Shown in pieces: positions 55,901-64,000 of a DNA stretch of 64,000 nt; the first letter of the stretch is position 1; each line of letters starts with the position of its first letter. The notes beneath the pieces were generated by a model, which saw only the letters and a list, made by a program, of their open reading frames with translations, was not told the DNA's origin and did not search any database. A program made the translations under genes and the position numbers. The DNA lies in the NCBI GenBank assembly GCA_963422465.1, contig OY730172.1, forward strand, positions 1,116,001 to 1,180,000, read 5' to 3'. This DNA is from Lichina pygmaea. Taxonomy: Eukaryota; Ascomycota; Lichinomycetes; Lichinales; Lichinaceae.

Positions 55901-56326
55901 CCTCAGTACATCAGCGACAGCGATGGCGATGACGACAATAACGGAGGTGCCAATAAGAGGAGCACACGCGAACGAAGCTGGCCGTCCAGAGTAGCTCGAT
56001 TCATCACCGGCGGCGAAGCAACGCAGGACGACGACAACACCAACGCTGCCAGACAGACGTCGACGCAGAGCTGGCCGTCCAAGGTAGCTCAATATATCAC
56101 CGGCGGCGACGAAGCGCAGAACGACACCACCGCCGCCGCCACCGGTGACGGCGACGACGACGACGACGTCGGCGATGAGATCCAGGTCGTCCGCGTCTCG
56201 AAGCGCAAGTTCAGCGAGACGCTGGGGACCATCGCCCGCGCCGACAACGACGAGAGCAATAGCGACGACCTGCTCACGCTCATCGCGATTCCGAAGAAAC
56301 GTCGCCGTCGTCGTCGGGGTACCTAA
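52916..56326 (+). CDS. Large uncharacterised protein with a C-terminal array of SUMO-interaction-like motifs
   Basis: Exons 52916-53235 and 53290-56326 give 1118 residues. The N-terminal third is folded-looking, with YLFENHPDMAKEFAYHVNRH and a LLRLNKKSSAETIAIFYGEN / FLDFMRGLGSSQLRALRSIH segment that recalls the leucine-rich domains following fungal F-boxes; no clear F-box is seen. An acidic/Gly linker and a Pro/Arg-rich stretch follow. Residues about 824-1045 carry eight related motifs: HYAGSSDDEE, VHYIGSSDDER, VHYIGSSDDEQ, VPQYISSGEDE, VPLFIGSDGDD, PQYISDSDGDD, VARFITGGEA, VAQYITGGDE. Each is a hydrophobic core followed by Ser/acidic residues, the layout of SUMO-interaction motifs. An RPRTGQPRTGRPRAG basic repeat lies between them. 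It ends with a KKRRRRRR nuclear signal. Confidence 0.7.
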
Positions 56327-58404
56327 ATCGAACGAGGGGTCGAGTGTTTCCCGGCAGGGCGTGAGCACTCGCCGACAGGGATCTCAACGTTTCCCAACAC
56401 CTTCCCGGGGCGGGATATCGGGGGTTTTCGAGCGCTTGGTGGTGTTTCGTGTTTCGTGTTTCGTGTTTCGTCTTTTATCTTTCGCGATTCGTGTTTGAAG
56501 GGGGAGGGAGAGGGGGCAGGGACGTGGGCGTCAGGCGTCAGGCGTTAGGCCCGTCACAAGCGCGATCGAACGAGCTCGTGATTTCTTTCTTGCTGCCGTG
56601 CTGGGTTTCCTTTTCTCTGTTACCGTACGGCCGCCCAGGATTGCCTTTCTCGGCCACGGAGCCGCGAGTAGCCCACGAGGGCCCCCGAAAGACGAAAGGT
56701 CCACGACGGCCCCACGAGAGCCCCGCAAAGGGCCGCGACGGTCGGGACGGCCGCGACGGACCGTGAGAAACAGCCAAGAACTCGAAAGAAGACAACATGA
56801 ACTGGCATCTTTGAATCCGTCAGTCATTTCACGCTTTAATCCGAGAAGAGAGAGATTTGTCTTTCTTTCTCTTTTCTTTCCTCTCCTCTCCTCTCCTCTT
56901 CTCTTCTCTTCTCTCCCCTCTTTTTTTTGGTAGGGAGGGGGGGTGGGGTTTAGGAGCCATCTTTGTAGTAATCCTTGTTTTTAATCTCTCTTTGAAAATC
57001 TATAGGAGTGGGCTCTATATATGTGTCTTGGGACTGGCTCTATGTCTTGGGACTGGCTCTTATGTCTTGAGGGGAATTCTTCTCCTGCGTCATCGAAGCA
57101 TGCCTTCTGTTTCTTTTTCTTGTGAAAGACGAGGGGGGGGGGGGGGGGAAGAGAAGAGGAGAAGAAAAGGGGTAAAGGAAGGGAAGGGGGGGGGGGGGGG
57201 TTTGCGGGTTTGATCTGGCTGTGTCTGTCGTGATAATCATCGTCGTTGTCATTGTCACGTCGTCATTGCCACGTCGTCATCATTGTCACGCCATTTGTCA
57301 TCTGTCAAGTATGACTGCTCTATTAATCATATCGGGTTCTGTTCTAGTATGAGTTTACCCTACGTACTCGGTCTTGTTGCCAGGATAATACAGTAGCATA
57401 GCATCGGCCACGACAGCGAACACACAGCTTTTTCGAAGGGTTGCAATTTCAAAGAGGATGCTCGACGGCGGGGAAGGTCGTCGAGTATGTCTCTAGACTA
57501 GTAGAGCTCGTGGCCCTCGCTCTGTAGCTCTCGTTCTGTAGAGTGTCGTCTGTAGAGTGTCGTCTGTAGAGTGTGCTCACTAGAGCCCCGGCTTGAAGAG
57601 ACGGATCCAGCCGCAACGAGACAGGAGGATTTCGTGACTTCTCTTGTCGGCGATACAGAGATACACCGACTGTAGTATCTCGTATCAAGGGGTGCATCTC
57701 TTCTGGACAAGGGTGCGGCTTCGGCGTAGAGCAAGGAGCGGGATGGGTGAATGAAAATAAGACTGGCGGTGCTGTCGTCGTCTCTCGGCATTAGCGTCGG
57801 TATCAGCGCCGTGCTTGTCGCTGTGTCTGCGCTTGTTACAAGGCTTTGATCGTCGGCAACGCGCTCCGAGAAAGCATGCGTCATCGACTCGAGACCAGAG
57901 AGCAGAAGCCGGTGGAGGCTAATAGCGTTTTTTTTTGGCCCCTTCAGGTCATCCGTATGAATTTGCGCTCCTTGGCTGCCACGGGTCCGAGAAGCCCGGT
58001 GGTTCAGCGCCTGCTTCTGGTGAGGGGCATGCCGACCGTAGCAGCCAAGTAGATTCCCCGGCGGATCGTATCAGATGCTCCATCCCAGCAGCACTCGTGG
58101 CTGAAGACAGGCTAGTGGTGTAAATTGAGGATAGGGGAAAGAGAGAGGCTCGAGAGAGGAGACGTAGCATCGCTCGACTAGGACTGTGGAGTGCATCCCC
58201 GAACATCATCGAACCGCCGTCCCTCGGGAGCTTGGCGGCTGCCACTGTAGCCCAGGGGATATTCCAGTGGTGTAAAAGTGATCCACTGCGGGCACATCCC
58301 GCCCAAGCCCTCGCTGCACAGAAACAATCCAATGCACTGCACGTGCAAGCCACCCGCCCTACTACAATAAATATTCTCCCAACTCTGGTCCTTTCGTGGG
58401 CATG

Positions 58405-58540
58405 GGGTAGCCCTTGTGGCTCAGTGGTAACACTGTACTGATTAAACAAGTTGCCTCCAAGAGCACCATCCCCCCTTACGACGACAGTCGGGGGGATGAA
58501 TGCAGCCCGGTGCCGCCTGCGTCAAAACCAGGGCCTGGCC
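58405..58540 (+). other. tRNA-like segment with A box and weak B box
   Basis: gcccttgtggctcagtggt contains a consensus-like A box (TGGCTCAGTGG). About 95 bp later gcctgcgtcaaaaccagggc can form CCTG/CAGG around a B-box-like GCGTCAAAACC. The acceptor pairing is imperfect and the intervening part does not give a clean anticodon arm, so a tRNA-derived relic or SINE head is likelier than a functional tRNA. Confidence 0.4.
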
Positions 58541-59413
58541 AAACTGAAACATACGGGAGGACCTCCATGCCCTGGTTGCTTGCACAGGGCTCCTCCACGA
58601 GTGAGACGGTTTAGCTGTTCGCAGTTTTTTTGGCAGCCTGTGGTGATGAAGAATCTGGAGGACGGACAGTGTCGATGTTCTTTTTCGTCTGTAGGTGTTG
58701 CGGTTCGATTCTTTGCGAGGGCGCAGCCTTTTTCCTTTTTATTTCCGAGGAAGCCGGGACATGCCCAAGCCAGGGCTTGTTGTGACTGCCATTGTTGTGG
58801 AAGAACAGCAGAGTGGAAGACGGGAGTAGTCCCTCTTCGTCCTGGACGATTCGACGGGGGAACCAACATTCGGGCGACTGCTCTTTCGCTCACGATAGGA
58901 ATCCTGACGTTGATCAGGACGATGCAGCAACAAGCGTCAGGCATTGGGCTGACGATCTGAGCCGGTGTCTTCCTCCACGACTCTGGCTTAGACGAAACAC
59001 AATGACGGCCATGAAAGATTTGCAAGGGCTTGCAACTACATTGTCCTCACGACTACAGCCTTGCTGTAGCTCTAGCTAGATCGTGTAAACCCAACCAGAC
59101 ATCCTCTGACAACGGCCACGGCGATGGTTGATGGGCTTTCCTCTGGGATCCGGCAACGGCAGCAGGTCCTCGTTTCGGTGGAGGAAGACAGGTGGTTGTT
59201 TCGGGGCGGATATGCTTACTAAGTGACGGCTCAGAAAGGGCTAGCTGGAATCGCTACGCTATCCGCTAGTCCTACTCGGGAATATTTTATTCCAGCTGGG
59301 ATGCCCAATCGGGCTGCTTGGGAGTAAATTAACCGAGCTGAGTGATCTGAGTCTGTTAATTAGCCTACATTCCTCGCAGCCGATGGCTGATCCCTATCGG
59401 TCCATCTTTCAGC

Positions 59414-59456
59414 TACCCGTGCCTTGGAGGTACTTCGTACTTCCAAGGCACGGGTA
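59414..59456. repeat. Near-perfect 20-bp inverted repeat with 3-nt loop
   Basis: The left arm starts tacccgtgcc at 59414 and ends gaggtac at 59433; the right arm 59437-59456 is its reverse complement except one position (G:T), around the loop ttc. No T-run follows, so it is not a bacterial-type terminator. Confidence 0.85.
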
Positions 59457-59789
59457 CCTATTTCCCAGCGTCGACTCGGCTTGCTGCTCAGCACAAAGTC
59501 CACACGTACAAGTATCTCCTCCAGTCCTCCTGACGGCAACCCTGCTCAAGCAAAGCAAGCACGGACAGCGCTGTCAATCTCTACAGTAGAAGCCGGGAAA
59601 GGCGACGGAAGACATACTGGTACCAGGCCGAGCTGCAGCTGCAGTCTTGTACATAACAGAAGCCATCGTCACGATGCAACATGAGGTCTCGCAATAGTCC
59701 CACGGAAATGGCTCATGTGTTGTTCTCTTGCGCGTTTTGTTCGCGGGCGTCGAGATGACCGATTTTGATGCTGATGGGTTATATCATCC

Positions 59790-60128
59790 ATGGCAGCTGT
59801 GGCGAAGGTCCCTCAATCAATCCAAATGCAGATTGGGGGGCTCTCCTTCATCTCCAGCCAGCTCTTGTTCAATGCCGATGGCCAGCATGACCTAGTGGTC
59901 AAGGCTGACAGGTTCTTCTGCTGTGTTTCTGGACCATTCGCTTACCTCCAACATCAGGGAAACGCAGATCTTATCTCCGTCCTCCCCGGTCAGCTTTGGG
60001 GACCCTGGAACCATGGACGCATATCTGGCTGGGCTCAACAAGCCCCCACCGCCACGCATTTCCATATCGTCATGATGTTCGTGGGCCAGGTCGTGGCAGC
60101 CAACACTCAGACGGCTCTTCTCGGGTAA
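59790..60128 (+). CDS. Small ORF of uncertain status
   Basis: 112 codons, MAAVAKVPQSIQMQIGGLSF to VVAANTQTALLG. It is hydrophobic/aromatic, with no signal peptide, no motif and no homologue I recognise. It is one of few host-like frames in this gene-poor stretch but could be chance. Confidence 0.15.
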   Translation: MAAVAKVPQSIQMQIGGLSFISSQLLFNADGQHDLVVKADRFFCCVSGPFAYLQHQGNADLISVLPGQLWGPWNHGRISGWAQQAPTATHFHIVMMFVGQVVAANTQTALLG

Positions 60129-61221
60129 CTGTTCAAGGACTCACCAGCACCGGCGAAATACGGGAGAGTTCTCTTTCAAGAGTGATGATTTTCAGGTTCT
60201 ACTTAAGAATTAGCCATCATTTTCAATCACAGCTTCGTCCGCAGACTGTTGTGGACAGACCTGACCTTCGCCCCTTCACATTACCACTTTTGGCCTGAGG
60301 AGCCTGCCATACACCAAGGAGTTCTGGTATGCCGTGATGCAGCGCAGGTTGTCCACCCGTGCGTTACTCTGGGTGGGAATAACAAGCAGCAGCCAGTCTC
60401 GTGCCGTATGGAGCAGGTTAGATGCCCGCTAGGCCCCGCGTCGCTCGTCGCTCGTCGCATCTCTACAAGGACCGCGACGGGAGTTATACTACATACCCTT
60501 GACGGCCGAGACACAGCTCTTCTTGTGGGTGACAGAACATCGAGAGAGAGAAGCAGCAGTGTCTCTCTGTCCCCACGCCGTCTTACAGCTAGGACTCATA
60601 CCCACACCCACACCCAACCTCCAAAGAAAGAAGACTTAAAAGTCTGAGAGTATTACGTCCTAGACTACCAGTCCCCCCCCCCCCCCCAAAAAAATCACCC
60701 AGTCATCTCCCCTTTCCATTGCCAGACCAGCTCTTAGTCTCTCGAGCATGACTGAACAGCAATGCACTTTTACTGAAAATAGTAGTAGCTATCATCATCT
60801 ATCATCAAACCCTTCAGGAAATAGTGTGGTCTTGTCTGGTCTATGAATTCTTTTGGGGGAGGGGAAGACGGCTATTGCTCGCCATCACCAGTTCTCTTGT
60901 CAACCCACCCAGTGCGCCCGAATCATCTTCCTTCTTCGAATCTCTCCGCCGTCCCCATCCTCTCCTGTCCCTTCCCACACTCTCGTTCACTCTTCCTCTC
61001 CTCCTCTCCTCTGCCGTCCTATCCTCCCTCCCCTCCTATCCCCCCCCCCCCCCCCCCCCCCCGCCTCCACCTCGGAAAACATCTGTTCTACTCCCACCTT
61101 GTACGTATGTAGGTCGCACCTCGTTGTGCTCGTGCTACGTCCCTTACTTACAGTACCTCTGCTGATCAACGTGCCTGTACTCCGTACATACGCAGTGCTC
61201 ACCGCACCGTGCCTCGGCATA

Positions 61222-61590
61222 TTTGATTGATTGATTGATTGATTGAATTCCTACGCCATTCTGGCACTAGTGTATCTAGGCCACGCTGGGTCAACTATAG
61301 AATTAGGCCAGGAAAACTCAACCGAGTAAAAAACCTCTCCCTGCAGCGCCTCAGGCAGCGCTATCCTCTCGAGTAATCTGTAGAACATGGGGGGGGGGGG
61401 GGGGGGGGGGGGGTGACTGGTTAGTAACCAGTATCCAGCTGCTCCTGAGCCCAGGAGAACTGGGAGAGAACTCCGTGGCGTAGGATCCACGAGGTGAGGG
61501 CGGCAGCGGGCCGCGGGCGCGAGATCATCACCTGGCAGTCAGTAGTAGCAGTCGCAGTGTAAAGACGGCGGCGTACTCGCTGCAGGCGTG
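61222..61590 (-). mobile_element. LINE-2-type 3' fragment with 13-bp TSD
   Basis: gtgcctcggcata occurs at 61209-61221 and 61591-61603. The 369 bp between align with the last ~330 bp of LINE-2 (ttctcctgggctcaggagcagctgga, tgttctacag and gacccagcgtgg blocks, cited in part). They encode its C-terminal AAALTSWILRHGVLSQFSWA-type peptide. The tail is (TCAA)n rather than the accaatt repeat of LINE-2. A G-run of about 24 (61390-61413) lies inside. Confidence 0.88.
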
Positions 61591-61603
61591 GTGCCTCGGC
61601 ATA

Positions 61604-62399
61604 GTCTACGTACGTAGTCATCTACGTAGCACAAGAATGGAAGAGCAATACTGGTACGTATTACTGTCACGCGCAGTCATACGAAGTAGGCTAGAGCGGA
61701 ACTGAGCCGAAAGACTACTATGTCTGGCCTTAGCGCCCGACAGCTTCGAACTCGCGATAGATGGGTGCGATGCACCCGCCTGCCTAGTCAGGATCTAACC
61801 GACTAAGCACCCGGTCGGGTGACTAGCTCCCGACAGGTACGGATATCAATTTTGATCATGTATTGCGTAAGACCACTTTGATTTGAAAGAGGATAGCTTC
61901 AGGCCACCTGATTGAAGATCGAGGTTTCGTTTCTCTTCAAACGAACGCGTACGTGTACTCATAGTTGCAACATACCGTACTTGTGTGCTGCGAGGAGGGA
62001 ATTAAAAGGGGGAAAAGGGGGGGGGGGGGGGTTTCCAAGGAGAAGATGTACGGGGTAAGCAGATCATACAGTATCATTAGTTGTTGGACGGTGTAAAAGT
62101 GTTTCGTGAGGGACCAAAAGAATAGGGGTGCTTCGGCTTCTGATGAAAAAAAAAAAAAAAAAAAAGAGTAGAAGGTAAGGTGATGATGATGGTGATCGAA
62201 CAGGGAACGGAAGAGAGGAACAAGAGGACGGGAGAGGGAAGTTGAGGTTGTCTTTCTCCCACGTTTCCAACGGCGCCTTGTCGGTGGTCATCGAGAAGAG
62301 GAATGCCTCTTGACCGCCGCGTCTCTCGGAGAATGCCCAAAGGACGTCATCTTGCACCTTGCACCCGCCTGGGCACCCTTCCTTGCTGTTTCATCCCCT
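61604..62399. other. Intergenic 3' of the secreted-protein gene, with SINE-2
   Basis: It contains ctacgtacgtagtcatctacgtag-type palindromes (61600-61630), the SINE-2 copy and homopolymers (G12 near 62019, A20 near 62145). No gene was supported. Confidence 0.45.
61664..61838 (-). mobile_element. SINE-2 copy with intact tRNA-like promoter boxes
   Basis: On the minus strand: a tRNA-like head with A box gcttagtcggttaga and B box gagttcgaagc about 55 bp downstream. The T arm is flanked by cgggtgcat...cacccatctatcg. A non-tRNA tail (agacatagtagtctttcgg ... cgctctagcctact) is shared with the copy at 29854-30029. No tail repeat or target duplication was identified. Confidence 0.72.
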
Positions 62400-63008
62400 T
62401 CAGCAGTTATGAACCAGCCGAAGACCCTGTCCGTTGAAATTCGGCCCGTTGTTGAAGAAAACTTGGCCAGTGTTGTCCGGGCTCGAGATGGAGAAGCGGA
62501 AGGCCACACTCTCGGGGCATTGGAACGAGTTGATGACCCTGCGCAACGGCTCGGTGGGCGACGTTTCAAAGTTGATCGTCCCGAAGAGGAACGTCGGCTG
62601 GGGCGCCTCGTTCCAGGAGAATTCCGGAGCGGACGGGACACGGTCAACGGCGAAGACGTCAACGCGGCTGTCGCCAAACTCGAAGAGGCGCGCATTGGCC
62701 GGGAAGAAGGCCTCGAGCTGGCAGCCGTAGGCGTTGGGTGGAATGGAATCGAACTGGACCACCGAATCGGTTTCGAAGTTTCCCGGCCGATCGTTGAAGT
62801 CGGCCACGTTGAAGAAGCTGGGATCGCTATTGCCCGGCTGGTCGGGCGACGCCTCGAAGATCTTTGTGATGAAAGTCGGGAAGATGGTCTGGCAGGCGCG
62901 GGGCTGCAGGCTCTTGCCTTTCGTCGTCGGCGTCGGCGCCGGCGCGGCCTCGACGAGACCAATCACCGAGATCGCCACGAGGACGAGGCTGCTGACCGAA
63001 AGAGACAT
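62400..63008 (-). CDS. Secreted But2-domain-like protein
   Basis: A single exon encodes 202 residues. The N-terminus MSLSVSSLVLVAISVIGLVE followed by AAPAP is a clear signal peptide, with cleavage likely after VEA. The mature part has the pattern of the fungal But2 C-terminal domain: CQTIFPTFITKIFEASPDQP, VVQFDSIPPNAYGCQLEAFF, FLFGTINF and a C-terminal HNC. Four Cys (CQT, GCQL, FQCPES, HNC) could form two disulphides. It is probably extracellular or cell-wall associated; the function of this domain outside fission yeast Uba3-binding protein But2 is unknown. The start is fixed by the signal peptide. Confidence 0.75.
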   Translation of the reverse strand: MSLSVSSLVLVAISVIGLVEAAPAPTPTTKGKSLQPRACQTIFPTFITKIFEASPDQPGNSDPSFFNVADFNDRPGNFETDSVVQFDSIPPNAYGCQLEAFFPANARLFEFGDSRVDVFAVDRVPSAPEFSWNEAPQPTFLFGTINFETSPTEPLRRVINSFQCPESVAFRFSISSPDNTGQVFFNNGPNFNGQGLRLVHNC

Positions 63009-64000
63009 CTTTGGATGCCGATTGGGCGGGGAAAGCCACTCGCTGCAGTCAACTGTCGAGACTCGGTCTGTCCTGATCGGAAGGTGATTGGAAGGTGGTC
63101 GAGGATCCCGTAGAGCAGAGCCGACTTGCCGAGAGAAGAGAGCGGAGGGAGGTCGTCCAACTTATAGGCAGCAGAGACTGCAGACGGAGAGCTCTGTCGC
63201 GGCGCAGAGGGGCCAAAGCTGGCAACTCGTGCCGCCAACCGACGAAGCTCGCATCATGCGAGGATGGGTTGCCGGTCCCCGTCAGACGGTCACGGCGTCC
63301 ACTTCAAGGCTGGGGCCAAGAAGCAGAGCGTGATACCCGAGCGAGGCGTTCAAGCCGGTGACCGTTGGGGCTTGGGGAGTGTGATCCAGCGCGCTTTGTC
63401 GTCCCCTTGCGATAGCGTCGTACGACGCTGACGGCGGTGGCGACGCATTCTAAGATTGCGGTGAAGCCGCCACGGCCTTGATGTCCTTCCCGCAACGTGC
63501 TCAGCCGGTTCAAGCTCAGGGCGGGCTCGCCCTCGGCATAGACGACGGGCGAGCGAGGCGTCAAGGGAAGCGTTCTGTCCTCGGAGCTGTGCGACCGAGC
63601 TTGCCGTTGACGGGTATCACAAGGCCATGGGCAGACAAGAGATGGGCAGATCGTGGCGTGATCTCAAGAGAGTCGGCATATGAGCTCATGCCGCATGCCC
63701 ACAGCGACGATTGCTCCATCAATGTTCTCGCGGACCGACCAAGGCTGACCGAGTGGGGGGGGGGGGGGGGGGGGGACCGCAGCCATCTCGAGAGGGCATG
63801 CGTCACGCGGTTGTAAGCTCGCATCTTCCATCGACAATGGTTCGTATTGGGGGAGTGCGCGTCCCATCCGAGTCAAGTGACGTCCTGCAGGATGATTATC
63901 AGCACTGCATTAATAGCTCCAATGGCGGTTGGGTGAGTGTTACTCACGTTTGGTATTGTAACGTACTTACGCACGTAACGTACGTTACGTACAGTACGTC
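63009..64000. other. Upstream region of the secreted-protein gene, window end
   Basis: No supported gene; ORFs here are GC-driven. A G-run of about 20 lies at 63756-63775, and the window ends in overlapping cgtacttacgcacgtaacg / acgtacgttacgtacag palindromes (63955-64000). Confidence 0.4.

Larger units (their letters stand above)
56327..61208. other. Long gene-poor region
   Basis: 4.9 kb without a supported gene. It holds CT-rich DNA (56850-56930), G-runs (57132-57147, 57187-57201), 13-bp units tagagtgtcgtctg (57537-57575), a tRNA-like segment near 58405-58535, a near-perfect hairpin (59414-59456), a C13 run (60675) and a C22 run (61041-61062). ORFs at 58451-58960 and 59790-60128 have no recognisable family. 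Confidence 0.45.

Noticed and set aside
55157-56368. A 403-codon minus-strand ORF
   Set aside because: Antisense shadow of the repeat region of the SIM-array gene.
58451-58960. 169-codon ORF with several Cys
   Set aside because: No recognisable family, overlaps a tRNA-like relic and competes with ORFs in other frames.
59414-59456. Rho-independent terminator
   Set aside because: Eukaryotic nuclear DNA and no T-run after the stem.

Overview
The window looks like a filamentous ascomycete nuclear genome, probably a Sordariomycete. The host genes carry short introns (50-220 nt, GTRNGT donors, CTAAC or CTGAC-like branch sites, CAG/TAG acceptors). Their products have typical Pezizomycotina homologues, and intergenic DNA is rich in TACGTAC and ACTCCGTAC motifs. 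GC-rich host blocks alternate with two large mobile-element clusters. No CRISPR array, rRNA gene or canonical tRNA gene was seen. Names for element families (A, B1, B2, C, LINE-1, LINE-2, SINE-1, SINE-2) are local labels.

Layout. 1-14280 is a nest of decayed Ty3/gypsy chromoviruses. Element 1 (family A, + strand, 5' end off-window, 3' LTR 5343-5755) lies in the 5' end of a family B element (5756-6419). That element abuts the gag end of a family C element, whose gag is split by the complete element 2 (family A, - strand, 6483-13096, TSD tcatg). Element 2 carries a SINE-1 (9679-10111). 14450-23726 is host: TBCC (+), RPAP1-like (-), HPC2-like (+) and an HNH-nuclease gene with one in-frame stop (+). 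24044-28028 is a 5'-truncated LINE-2 holding a solo B2 LTR. 28786-31943 is host again: UQCC2/Cbp6-like (-) and Bsd2/Ndfip-like (+). 32494-49404 is a second nest whose order can be read from target-site duplications: LINE-1 (- strand) landed first, then a short LINE-1 copy, complete element 3 (B1, +) and complete element 4 (B2, -) landed in it. 50359-56326 holds two uncharacterised host genes, the second with an array of SUMO-interaction-like motifs. 56327-64000 is mostly non-coding, with a LINE-2-type 3' fragment, a SINE-2, a hairpin and a secreted But2-like gene (-).

The most striking observation is a gene that appears undescribed, carried on the opposite strand at the 3' end of all four gypsy elements. 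It starts 44-62 bp from the 3' LTR, runs towards gag-pol, overlaps the end of the integrase ORF in the three copies where this can be placed, and encodes about 166-176 residues: a Zn(II)2Cys6 (Gal4-type) cluster followed by a predicted coiled coil. Families A and B share little sequence in this gene yet keep the Cys spacing, size and placement. Both families also have a W-x2-C-x4-C-x2-H repeat domain between gag and protease. The LTRs carry tandem repeats with dyad symmetry next to the TATA box, which are plausible but unproven targets for a self-encoded regulator. A second system is a SINE/LINE pair sharing a 3' tail.
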